Shown: in pieces, positions 1-6,638 of the stretch | Position numbering within the stretch: position 1 is the stretch's first letter | Layout: each line of letters begins with the position of its first letter | NCBI RefSeq assembly: GCF_001418085.1 | Contig: NZ_LIQH01000040.1 | Span: 124,001-188,000 of the forward strand | DNA: 64,000 nt | Direction of reading: 5' to 3' | Source: Lacinutrix algicola | Lineage (GTDB): Bacteria > Bacteroidota > Bacteroidia > Flavobacteriales > Flavobacteriaceae | Notes under the pieces: generated by a model | Told to the model about the DNA's origin: nothing | What the model saw: only the letters and a program-made list of their open reading frames with translations | Database searches by the model: none | Translations under genes and position numbers: made by a program

Positions 1-304
1 CTTGTTCTAAAATACTAGTCAAATATGCTTCATCTGCATGTGTACGCGCAGCAATAACAATGACATGAGAAGCATCTAAAATCTTTGGTGTGTTAAACGG
101 AAAAGAAACCTCTGTCCCTTTTGCAATACGTGCTTTCCCTTCTGGAGTATCGGCAATTAAAAAATGCCAAGGTTGTAAATTTATACTTGATGGACTTAAA
201 CGTAATACATCTTTTACTTGTTTAAAATCTGCATCTGAGATCTTTTTAGTAGCATCAAACTGTTTTACAGAGTAACGGTCTTTTAAAATATCTGTTAAAT
301 TCAT
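1..304 (-). CDS. Nitroreductase family protein (NfsB-like), C-terminus outside window
   Basis: FMN-dependent nitroreductase, expected to use NAD(P)H to reduce nitro-aromatics, quinones or related electrophiles in the cytoplasm. The visible 101 residues start MNLTDILKDRYSVKQFD and contain the family segment SPSSINLQPWHFLIADT, which builds the FMN site, then KARIAKGT. The gene runs off the left edge, so the catalytic half is not seen. It closely resembles the full-length nitroreductase at 6639-7304 in both protein and promoter, so the two are paralogues. It is divergent from the HxlR regulator at 556-945, which probably controls it. Family assignment is secure; the substrate is unknown. Confidence 0.85.
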   Translation of the reverse strand, partial: MNLTDILKDRYSVKQFDATKKISDADFKQVKDVLRLSPSSINLQPWHFLIADTPEGKARIAKGTEVSFPFNTPKILDASHVIVIAARTHADEAYLTSILEQ

Positions 305-330
305 GTCTTTATATTTAGTCGATTAATTAT

Positions 331-387
331 ACTATCATTTTTATAGTGACAAAAGTATATATAGTATTGTTATCTTGCAATAACGGT
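331..387 (-). promoter_or_regulatory. Nitroreductase promoter with HxlR-type operator
   Basis: Read on the minus strand there is TTG (378-380), a 20-nt spacer and TACTTTTG (350-357), matching the Bacteroidota promoter TTG-N20-TAnnTTTG. Immediately downstream, 331-347 is an inverted repeat ACTAT-N7-ATAGT. The arrangement recurs at 7326-7382 with a 27-nt identical core and identical spacing. Several extra ATAGTA/TACTAT half-sites lie at 358-470, toward the regulator gene. The operator falls at the expected transcription start, which fits repression by the adjacent HxlR protein (inferred). Confidence 0.7.
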
Positions 388-470
388 TTAAAAGTATAGT
401 ATAGCAATAAATATATAACAACCTGTTTGTCAATACTATAAACATAATAAATAAACTATAAAAAGTATGG

Positions 471-501
471 TTGCATATTAAATTAAAGCTGCTTACCTTT
501 G
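471..501 (+). promoter_or_regulatory. Promoter of the HxlR regulator gene
   Basis: TTG at 471-473, a 20-nt spacer and TACCTTTG at 494-501 match the Bacteroidota sigma-A promoter. The start codon is at 556. ACTAT-containing half-sites lie just upstream (432-470), so autoregulation is plausible but inferred. Confidence 0.6.
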
Positions 502-555
502 CTTTGTAATAACAAATTAACATTGAAATACATTTTAGTTTATATATAAGAAGTA

Positions 556-945
556 ATGGATAGAAAAGAACTATTTGAAAAGAAACCAAAAATTAAGATC
601 AACGATAAAATATCCTTTTGCCCAACAAGCGCAGCTATGCAACTTATTGGCGGAAAATGGAAGAGTGTTATACTTACACATTTAACTAGTAATAAGAAGC
701 GGTATAACGAGTTACGTAAAGAAATACCGGGTATTACAGAACGCACCCTAAGTTTGCAATTGAAACAACTAGAAGCTGATGGTATTGTAAGCAGAAAAGT
801 TTATACTAAAAAACCACCTTTAAAAGTAGAATACACGCTAACTGAGTTTGGACAAACTCTTACTCCTATTTTAAATCTAATTACGGAATGGGGCTTATTT
901 GCTGCAGAAACTAAAGGCGAGTTTTTATTTGAAGAGGTTAAATAA
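556..945 (+). CDS. HxlR family transcriptional regulator
   Basis: Winged-helix HxlR-family regulator of 129 residues, the usual length for the family. It shows CPTSAAMQLIGGKWK with the conserved Cys22 near the N-terminus, then KRYNELRKEIPGITERTLS (recognition helix region) and the wing, ending with LTEFGQTLTPIL. In characterised relatives such as YodB, HypR and QorR this Cys senses quinones, diamide or other electrophiles, and the targets are nitroreductases and quinone reductases. Here the divergent neighbour is a nitroreductase and a second nitroreductase operon carries the same operator. The role as electrophile-responsive repressor of both is therefore a reasonable inference. Confidence 0.9.
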   Translation: MDRKELFEKKPKIKINDKISFCPTSAAMQLIGGKWKSVILTHLTSNKKRYNELRKEIPGITERTLSLQLKQLEADGIVSRKVYTKKPPLKVEYTLTEFGQTLTPILNLITEWGLFAAETKGEFLFEEVK

Positions 946-994
946 ATACGGCTACTCTATTAGGTAGTCTTATTATATTTTTAAACTGAAGCGT

Positions 995-1165
995 TTACAA
1001 TAAACTATCGGTTATTGATAATAAGTGCTTAATTTTAGCCTCATCATAAGCATCTAGATGCGCTGATGAAAAACACCCTTTCGGATCTCCTTTATCATTA
1101 TCAAAATACTTCCCGGAATCGTTTTTATAAGCCTCAGTTTTTCTGCCGGAGACCAATAACCAGCT
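995..1165 (-). pseudogene. Decayed C-terminus of a short-chain dehydrogenase
   Basis: On the minus strand a short frame ends YKNDSGKYFDNDKGDPKGCF and then SSAHLDAYDEAKIKHLLSITDSLL followed by a stop at 995. This resembles the C-terminal tail of SDR-family oxidoreductases (the SGKYFDND type). Just upstream the similarity (GYWSPAEK then TEAYKND) continues only by changing frame, and no start codon or Rossmann part remains. It is read as a frameshifted gene remnant. The rest of the 946-1479 gap holds a repeat block, a hairpin and an inverted-repeat element. Confidence 0.5.
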
Positions 1166-1192
1166 CTGCGAAGTGTTCTGAAAAATCTAAGT

Positions 1193-1226
1193 GCTGCTAT
1201 GCGAGTGTCTCTGACTTAGTACCCAC
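1193..1226 (-). repeat. Dispersed intergenic repeat block, copy A
   Basis: Read on the minus strand this block contains AAGTCAGAGACACTCGCATA followed by GCAGC. A related block on the plus strand at 3404-3434 reads AAGTCGGAGACATTTGCGCA followed by GC. The flanking TGGG is also shared. Two diverged copies in intergenic DNA suggest a dispersed repeat family, though no function is visible. Confidence 0.4.
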
Positions 1227-1256
1227 AACAATGAGCAAACAATAATATACAAACAA

Positions 1257-1280
1257 AAAGCACAGCGAGAGTTGTGCTTT
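1257..1280. terminator. Hairpin, possible bidirectional terminator
   Basis: Arms AAAGCACA and TGTGCTTT form an 8-bp perfect stem with an 8-nt loop, flanked by A-rich and T-rich sequence. It sits in the gap between the HxlR gene and the LysR gene, so it could end either transcript. Confidence 0.45.
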
Positions 1281-1318
1281 AATTATTATTAATGATAATA
1301 AGCGGCTGCATTTTGTTT

Positions 1319-1480
1319 ATACCAAATGAATTTCGAAATGATTGATAATAAATTTGAATTATTTTTTCTTAATATGAAATAGAAAATCTAATCATAGCCT
1401 TAGTTATGGTTCTATTTTATATTGAAATATTAAGGAAAAAGAAACGAATTTAATCGGTCATTTTGATGTTTATTTGGTAT
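1319..1480. repeat. MITE-like long imperfect inverted repeat
   Basis: The element starts ATACCAAAT (1319-1327) and ends ATTTGGTAT (1472-1480), which are exact inverted termini. The inner arms remain complementary but imperfect over about 70 nt, including a second matching block TTAATAT, and fold into one long hairpin of about 160 nt. It encodes no protein. The right end coincides with the stop codon of the LysR gene (TAA at 1480-1482). Size, termini and lack of coding capacity resemble a miniature inverted-repeat element, but no target duplication or parent transposase was identified. Confidence 0.45.
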
Positions 1481-2382
1481 TACTTCATCTTTGCTGTAAA
1501 TATATTTCGAAGCACCTCTAGTTCTTTCTTGTATTTCAAATCTGTTCTTGAGGCAAAATACAAGGTGTTTTCGGTTTTTACTTTTCCTTCCCAAACTAAA
1601 TTGATCTCTTTATTCGAAATCTCCTTTTGACATAGAAAATCTGGCACTAATGCCAATCCGTTTTCATTAGATAAACATCGAATGATAGAAGTGATATTAG
1701 GCAAAATATAGTTGGGTTTAAAAGATGGTTTTTTATTGAAATTCTCAAACCAAAAACGTCTAAAATGCTCCATTTCGTTGGAGGAACTATACCAACTATT
1801 TTTCAATAATTCCGCTTCTAAGGCATTCAAATTATTAGCTTCAATGTGCTTTTTTATCTCGGTTGTATCCGTTTTATTTCCTGCAATGAGAATAATTCTT
1901 TCTTTCGAAAAAGGGACATACTCCACCGGCGATTTTTTATCATTTTGTTTTCTGGGCGTAATTACTAAATCTAAAATGCCATTATTCAAGTCTTTTATTA
2001 AATCGGTATGCGCACCAAATCGTGCCACTAGGTCAAAATCTAACTTCGGAATTTCGGGTTCAATAATGAGTTGGAACATCTCAGAAAACATACCAATATT
2101 TATAGAAGGATTTGTTTCTTGCGTTGTTCTTTTAAAATGCTGTTCGGCAATTTCCAGCTTGTTCAGCGATTCTATAATGTATTCGTATAAAAATTTCCCA
2201 TCCTCCGTAGGGATCATTTTTCTGGAAGTGCGTTCAAATAATTTTTTTCCAATATAGGTTTCTAAGGCATTTAAGTGCACGCTAACACCAGGTTGAGAGG
2301 AGTATAAAGCAATTGACGCTTTAGTTAAAGTGCCGTTTTCATATACTTCTTTAAATGTTCTATACCATTCTAAATTGACCAT
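1480..2382 (-). CDS. LysR family transcriptional regulator
   Basis: LysR-type regulator of 300 residues, standard length. Residues 1-60 are the winged helix-turn-helix (WYRTFKEVYENGTLTKASIA, then SSQPGVSVHLNALE). The rest is the periplasmic-binding-like co-inducer domain, e.g. LDLVITPRKQ and NENGLALVPDF. It is divergent from the MdaB-like quinone reductase at 2476-3072, and the 93-nt intergenic region contains a strong palindrome. LysR regulators usually control the divergent gene, so it probably activates the reductase and represses itself. The stop codon lies at the edge of a MITE-like element, so the natural C-terminus may have been altered slightly. Confidence 0.92.
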   Translation of the reverse strand: MVNLEWYRTFKEVYENGTLTKASIALYSSQPGVSVHLNALETYIGKKLFERTSRKMIPTEDGKFLYEYIIESLNKLEIAEQHFKRTTQETNPSINIGMFSEMFQLIIEPEIPKLDFDLVARFGAHTDLIKDLNNGILDLVITPRKQNDKKSPVEYVPFSKERIILIAGNKTDTTEIKKHIEANNLNALEAELLKNSWYSSSNEMEHFRRFWFENFNKKPSFKPNYILPNITSIIRCLSNENGLALVPDFLCQKEISNKEINLVWEGKVKTENTLYFASRTDLKYKKELEVLRNIFTAKMK

Positions 2383-2395
2383 AACTATTAATATT

Positions 2396-2453
2396 ATAAT
2401 ACAAAGGTATGATTTGTATTATTTTTACAATACAAAAAATCAACTTAATTTTG
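2396..2453. promoter_or_regulatory. LysR operator with divergent promoters
   Basis: ATAATACAAA (2396-2405), 7 nt, then TTTGTATTAT (2413-2422) is a perfect 10-bp inverted repeat, and a third half-site AATACAAA lies at 2429-2436. It overlaps TACCTTTG (2402-2409 complement), the -7 box of the LysR gene, which has TTG 18 nt upstream. For the plus-strand gene TAATTTTG lies at 2446-2453. The overlap fits autorepression and activation of the reductase gene by LysR (inferred). Confidence 0.65.
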
Positions 2454-2475
2454 TCTCATAATTAAACAAAGAAAG

Positions 2476-3072
2476 ATGAAAAATATATTTATAATAAATG
2501 GAAGTCATCCATTTGCACATTCTGGAGGTCGATTTAACGAAACACTTTTCAATAATACAATGGGTTACTTTGATTCAAATGAGAATTTTGCTGTAAAATC
2601 TACTCAGGTTGGTGACGATTATGATGCAAAGGAAGAAGTAGAAAAATTTAAATGGGCAGATATCGTTATTTACCACACCCCTATTTGGTGGTTTCAGATT
2701 CCATTTGGTTTCAAAAAATATATCGATGAAGTTTTTACCGAAGGTCATCAAAACGGAATTTATAAAAGCGACGGAAGAAGCAGAACAAATCCAGATATCA
2801 ACTACGGAACTGGTGGATTGATGCACGGAAAAAAATACATCCTCACCACTAGTTGGAACGCACCCAAAACAGCTTTTACCTTAGAAAATGAGTTTTTTGA
2901 TCAAAAAAGTGTTGATGAAGGGGTTATGTTTGGGTTTCACAGAATGAATGCTTTTACAGGTATGGAATTGATAGGTAAACACCATTTTCACGATATGGAA
3001 AAAAATGCAGATGTACCTCTGGAGTTAGAAAATTACAGTGGCTTTTTAAACAAAATCACTTTGAAGATGTAA
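2476..3072 (+). CDS. NAD(P)H-dependent quinone oxidoreductase, MdaB-like
   Basis: Flavodoxin-fold NAD(P)H oxidoreductase of 198 residues, about the length of E. coli MdaB (modulator of drug activity B). Visible family features are the phosphate-binding start IFIINGSHPFAHSGGRFN, the quinone/FMN segment HTPIWWFQIPFGFKKYIDEV, and GGLMHGKKYILTTSWNAP. It should bind FAD and reduce quinones by two electrons in the cytoplasm, avoiding semiquinone formation. Its divergent LysR neighbour probably controls it. The substrate is inferred from family only. Confidence 0.88.
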   Translation: MKNIFIINGSHPFAHSGGRFNETLFNNTMGYFDSNENFAVKSTQVGDDYDAKEEVEKFKWADIVIYHTPIWWFQIPFGFKKYIDEVFTEGHQNGIYKSDGRSRTNPDINYGTGGLMHGKKYILTTSWNAPKTAFTLENEFFDQKSVDEGVMFGFHRMNAFTGMELIGKHHFHDMEKNADVPLELENYSGFLNKITLKM

Positions 3073-3129
3073 TTACTATGACGTTCTAAAAGTTGATTTT
3101 TAGAGCTATAAAACATTCTATTAGTAAAC

Positions 3130-3177
3130 AATCGAGCGAAGCCGAAATCTATTATTGATTATTGACTTCGCTCGATT
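3130..3177. terminator. Strong hairpin downstream of the MdaB-like gene
   Basis: AATCGAGCGAAG (3130-3141) and CTTCGCTCGATT (3166-3177) form a perfect 12-bp stem followed by TTTTG. It lies 58 nt after the MdaB stop codon and could terminate it. The GCGAAG-type arms also resemble REP-like intergenic repeats, so it may be both. Confidence 0.55.
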
Positions 3178-3226
3178 TTGCAATTGTACTATGTTGTAAA
3201 TCGGATGGATTTTAAATCCACCTAGT

Positions 3227-3308
3227 TTGTCATTCTGAAAGAATATCACACACGCATACACAACGAGCATCCGCAATCAGGGTCATTGCGAGGAGCGGAG
3301 CAATGACT
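3227..3308. repeat. REP-like intergenic repeat cluster
   Basis: This stretch holds a CATTCTGAAAGAATA unit and a hairpin with TCATTGC (3283-3289) and GCAATGA (3299-3305) around GAGGAGCGGA. Such CATTGCGAGGAGCG-type palindromes are common dispersed repeats between genes in Bacteroidota and some other bacteria. Nothing in the gap 3073-3500 looks coding. Confidence 0.5.
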
Positions 3309-3403
3309 TACAGTGCATCACTTTGTATTTTGATGTTAAACGATTATAATTGGTGGTTTTTGTTGTCTACTAATGAATCTAGCTACTGTAATTGTTAATA
3401 GGA

Positions 3404-3434
3404 ATGGGCGCAAAGTCGGAGACATTTGCGCAGC
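3404..3434 (+). repeat. Dispersed intergenic repeat block, copy B
   Basis: Related to the block at 1193-1226 (opposite strand): AAGTCGGAGACA plus GC/AGC positions match. It is followed by GC-richer sequence up to the nuclease-like gene. The function is unknown. Confidence 0.4.
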
Positions 3435-3500
3435 GTTCACGATGAAGTTGCCGTTTGAAAATTGAATTGGGAATTATACTTTGCGGAGCGATAGCAATAT

Positions 3501-4301
3501 TTATATTATTATGTCATATCTGCCTTTAACTTTAGAATAATGCTCGTTTAGTTGTTTATCATTTTCATACATTTTACAGAATTCTTGATACGTCATTCTA
3601 ATAAAATTAATATCATTTTGTTCATTCATTACATTTTCGAATTCAATTAATTCGTCGGAATGACTTTGAAATACATCATACGATTCCATGTTTTTTGGAG
3701 TCCAATAAATATAAACTAGTGTTATTTTTTTAGATTTCTCTTTAAGAAATTTATTATATCTTATTAATCCAATTGAGTGTTTTATTAATTGTGCTACATC
3801 CAACCTTAAGATCTTGCCACTATAATTCTCAATTAACTTAAACCAAAATTCACTTAAAAATGGTAATCTGTTTTTATTGTAAGATAAAGCGAAGCTAACT
3901 GGCTTTTTGGTCAAATGTTCTAAGTATTTAGATTCAAAAGCAACTATATCTTTAGAATTTTCCAAAACAAAATCGATATTTGGAGGAAATCCACCTAAGC
4001 CAGTTGGGAATTGTCTTTCGAAGCTAGAAAATTCAAATCCAGATTTGTTTAGAAAGCGAAAAGAAAACGGTTTCTTTTTGATAATTGAAAAATTGTTGGC
4101 TGCTAATGCAGATGAAGAATATATGGCTCGAAATTTTGCTTCAAGTTCGTTTCCACTACCTTTTTTGAAATCTTCTTCGAATAAATCTAGGGTAACACCT
4201 TCTATTAAATTATCGACGATATTTGCAACTGTTTTTCTTCCAGCTGGAGATCCGCTTTGTCTGACTATTCTTTCTTCGAAATATACTCTTGTATATATCA
4301 T
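3501..4301 (-). CDS. Putative PD-(D/E)XK nuclease, PGN_0703-like
   Basis: Protein of 266 residues from the chosen start MIYTRVYFEE. An upstream in-frame ATG at 4376 would add 25 hydrophobic residues and looks less likely. PNIDFVL with Asp110, then VAFESKYLEHL with Glu123 and Lys125, gives the D-x(12)-E-x-K pattern of PD-(D/E)XK nucleases, preceded by acidic residues near Glu54. The arrangement resembles the uncharacterised PGN_0703-type putative restriction endonucleases. No methyltransferase is adjacent, and the gene sits alone between repeat-rich gaps, as a transferred gene might. Nuclease activity is inferred; DNA specificity is unknown. Confidence 0.55.
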   Translation of the reverse strand: MIYTRVYFEERIVRQSGSPAGRKTVANIVDNLIEGVTLDLFEEDFKKGSGNELEAKFRAIYSSSALAANNFSIIKKKPFSFRFLNKSGFEFSSFERQFPTGLGGFPPNIDFVLENSKDIVAFESKYLEHLTKKPVSFALSYNKNRLPFLSEFWFKLIENYSGKILRLDVAQLIKHSIGLIRYNKFLKEKSKKITLVYIYWTPKNMESYDVFQSHSDELIEFENVMNEQNDINFIRMTYQEFCKMYENDKQLNEHYSKVKGRYDIII

Positions 4302-4479
4302 TTGCTCAATTGTTATAACCAACTCATTTATATGTATCACATAACAATACAAAGCCACCCAATTTAGGAGGTACATATATCACATTTATGATACTTTAAC
4401 CATTACGCTAATGTAAGATAAAACAATGAAAATTAATACGTCTGTACGAGCAAAATAAACATATGTTTAAACAATATTC

Positions 4480-4584
4480 CTCGCATCCCTAAAACCCCTA
4501 GCCCAGATAGAAGTGGAGCTCTTTTTAATCTTGCCAAAAAAGGCAAGATTAAAAAAGCGGGAATGGATAGCTGGAAATAGCTCC
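4480..4584 (+). ncRNA. Structured RNA-like element, possibly Flavo-1 type
   Basis: Ordered features are CCCCTAGCCCAGATAGAAGT (4495-4514), GGAGCT (4515-4520), a perfect 14-bp hairpin with a six-A loop (4522-4535 with 4542-4555), then GCGGGAATGGATAGC and AGCTCC (4579-4584), which can pair back to GGAGCT. Conserved-looking single-stranded parts around a variable hairpin resemble a structured intergenic RNA. The Flavo-1 motif of Bacteroidota is the candidate I would test first. Strand is uncertain. The region 4302-4691 holds nothing else. Confidence 0.4.
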
Positions 4585-4691
4585 AAAAAAAATATCTACT
4601 TTCATCAAATTATAACCAAAAAAAAGAACTTTTGGACCATGTATTCACATTGGTCGCAAAAGCTTCATTTTCAAATTAAATGGTGTTTTAC

Positions 4692-4982
4692 TTAGGCAAG
4701 CATAGTCATTTTATTGACTGCAAATTCGGCAATAGCATCTTTGGCCGCAGTTTGGAACGCTACGTAATGAGGTGTTGCAGCGTGTAAAGTAAGTGCCTCA
4801 GCATCTTTCCAGTTCTCATACATTGTAAATGTATTGGCATCGTCATTGTCTTGAAGGCAGTTGTAGTTGATACAACCCGCTTCTTTAACACTACTGGCAA
4901 CTAATTTTAGTAATTCGGTTTTAACCAATTCTCTATTTTCTTCTTTGGCTACAATTTTAGCCACAACAGTTATTTTGCTCAT
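4692..4982 (-). CDS. Putative quinol monooxygenase (ABM family, YgiN-like)
   Basis: Small ferredoxin-like alpha/beta-barrel protein of 96 residues in the antibiotic biosynthesis monooxygenase superfamily. It has the typical start ITVVAKIVAKEENRELVKTE, then CINYNCLQDNDDANTFTMYENWKD and HAATPHYVAF. YgiN-type members oxidise quinols without cofactors. It is the last gene of the minus-strand run behind the nitroreductase at 7304, but the 121-nt gap contains its own TAATTTTG box (complement of 5005-5012), so it may also be transcribed alone. The link to quinone turnover is inferred from family and neighbours. Confidence 0.82.
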   Translation of the reverse strand: MSKITVVAKIVAKEENRELVKTELLKLVASSVKEAGCINYNCLQDNDDANTFTMYENWKDAEALTLHAATPHYVAFQTAAKDAIAEFAVNKMTMLA

Positions 4983-5103
4983 GATTTGTCTATTTTTAGT
5001 GTCACAAAATTACAGCTTTCAGATGGCTTTACTGCCTAATTTAACGTTCTCTTCTCCCTTAAATTTGGTTTAAAAAGCCAACCAATCTGCTGAAATATGA
5101 TCT

Positions 5104-5580
5104 CTATTTTTTAGTTTTCTTTAAATAGTCAGGAAGCTCTTTAGACAACCAATCTTGACGTACAGGAACGTGTACATCTAAATCTACAGTTTCTTCTAAA
5201 GCCCAAAATTCGTGTGGTACATTTTCTGGAAAAACAATCACTTCTCCTGCTCCAACTTCTACAAATGTTTCTTTACCATCAATAATAGTCTTGATTTTAA
5301 CCTTACCAGACATGATATATGTTATCTGTTCGTTTGGATGTTTATGCCAAGGAATATGCGCATCTTTCTCTAAATTGAAAATAGTCATTTGACCTTTTTC
5401 ACCATGGAACCATTTACGTTTGATTCCTTCACCGATAGTTTCTGACTCCATTTCATCAAAATTGAAATGTTGCACTTTGGAAGTTGCTAAAGAATCTATA
5501 GTGTTTACTTGTGCATTTGCTGTGTTACTGGCAAATAATGCTGTTACAGCTAGTGCTGCTATAATTGATTTGAAATTCAT
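5104..5580 (-). CDS. Secreted cupin-domain protein
   Basis: Protein of 158 residues with a signal peptide (MNFKSIIAALAVTALFASNTANA, cleavage before QVNT), so it is probably periplasmic. One cupin domain follows. Motif 1 is WHKHPNEQITYIMSG with two His and a Glu as metal ligands, and motif 2 is VIVFPENVPHEF with the last His. The enzymatic role is unknown; single-domain cupins include dioxygenases and quercetinase-like enzymes. It lies 30 nt from the upstream MDR gene, so it is probably cotranscribed with the electrophile-stress genes. Confidence 0.85.
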   Translation of the reverse strand: MNFKSIIAALAVTALFASNTANAQVNTIDSLATSKVQHFNFDEMESETIGEGIKRKWFHGEKGQMTIFNLEKDAHIPWHKHPNEQITYIMSGKVKIKTIIDGKETFVEVGAGEVIVFPENVPHEFWALEETVDLDVHVPVRQDWLSKELPDYLKKTKK

Positions 5581-5610
5581 TTTATGTATATATTATTGGT
5601 CTCATTGAGA

Positions 5611-6618
5611 CTAAAATCCTTCTAAAACTATTTTACCTTTTGCGTTTCCGGTTTCTAAAAAAGCGTGTGCTTTACGTAAGTTTTCAGCATTAATAACTCC
5701 GAAATTTTCGCCTAAAGTGGTTCTAATTGTTCCGTTATCAATTAATTGAGAAACGTTGTTTAAAATGTTATGTTGCTCAATCATATCTTCTGTTTGAAAC
5801 ATAGCACGTGTAAACATTAACTCAATGTGAGTAGAAACTGCTTTCCCTTTAAAAGGCATCACATTCAGAACTTTTGGATCATCAATAAAACCGAATTTCC
5901 CTTGTGGTTTAATCAGTTTTACAATTTCATCTACGTGTTGTTCCGTAGCATTTAAACTCACAACATATTCTGGAGCAGGAAGGCTATATTTTTCAAACTC
6001 TTCGCTCAATTTATTTCTGTGATTGATAACCGTATCTGCACCTAATTCTTTTAACCAATCGGTAGTTTCTCCGCGAGAAGCAGTAGTAATAATGTTCAGT
6101 TTTGTTAGCTTTTTAGCTAATTGTACCATTATAGAACCAACGCCACCAGCTGCACCTATTATTAAAATAGATTTATTGGCATCGTCTTTAGAAACCTCTA
6201 ATCTATCAAATAACATTTCGTAAGCAGTAAGAGATGTTAATGGTAAGGCAGCAGCTTCAGCATAGGATAAACTTGTTGGTTTTTTTCCCACAATACGTTC
6301 ATCTACCACCTGAAATTGCGCATAACTACCCTGACGTGTAAAATCACCAGCGTACCAAACTTCATCTCCAACTTTAAATAAAGTGACATCATCTCCAACT
6401 TGCTTTACAATACCTGTTGCGTCCCAACCAATAATTTTCCAATCGTCACCCTGTACAGGCATATTTGCACGTACTTTGTAATCTGCAGGATTTACCGAAA
6501 TGGCTTTAATCTCTACCAAAATATCTCTACCTGTTGCTTTTGGAGTCTCTATTTCTATGTCTTGTAGTGAATTTACATTGTCTATTGGTAAATTCTCTTT
6601 GTATCCTATTGCTTTCAT
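5611..6618 (-). CDS. Zinc-binding alcohol dehydrogenase family protein (quinone oxidoreductase-like MDR)
   Basis: Medium-chain dehydrogenase/reductase of 335 residues, full length. The N-terminal GroES-like domain contains ISVNPADYKVR and GWDATGIVKQVG. The Rossmann domain has IIGAAGGVGSIMVQLAKKL for NAD(P)H. The catalytic zinc Cys/His set of true alcohol dehydrogenases is absent, as in quinone oxidoreductases. It likely reduces quinones or alpha,beta-unsaturated carbonyls in the cytoplasm. It follows the nitroreductase by 20 nt, so the two are surely cotranscribed under the operator at 7326-7382. Confidence 0.88.
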   Translation of the reverse strand: MKAIGYKENLPIDNVNSLQDIEIETPKATGRDILVEIKAISVNPADYKVRANMPVQGDDWKIIGWDATGIVKQVGDDVTLFKVGDEVWYAGDFTRQGSYAQFQVVDERIVGKKPTSLSYAEAAALPLTSLTAYEMLFDRLEVSKDDANKSILIIGAAGGVGSIMVQLAKKLTKLNIITTASRGETTDWLKELGADTVINHRNKLSEEFEKYSLPAPEYVVSLNATEQHVDEIVKLIKPQGKFGFIDDPKVLNVMPFKGKAVSTHIELMFTRAMFQTEDMIEQHNILNNVSQLIDNGTIRTTLGENFGVINAENLRKAHAFLETGNAKGKIVLEGF

Positions 6619-6638
6619 CTGAATTAAAATTTTTGCAA

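Noticed and set aside
1712-2257. Open frame of 181 codons opposite the LysR gene
   Set aside because: It lies entirely antisense to a clear LysR protein, lacks any family pattern and shows composition expected for the complement of coding DNA.
3282-3308. GTCATTGCGAGGAGCGGAGC palindrome considered as an insertion-sequence end
   Set aside because: No transposase or partner terminus nearby. It matches the common REP-like intergenic units of Bacteroidota.
4513-4695. Small open frame overlapping the structured RNA-like element
   Set aside because: It runs through the hairpin and its residues look random and lysine rich. A folded RNA explains the sequence better.
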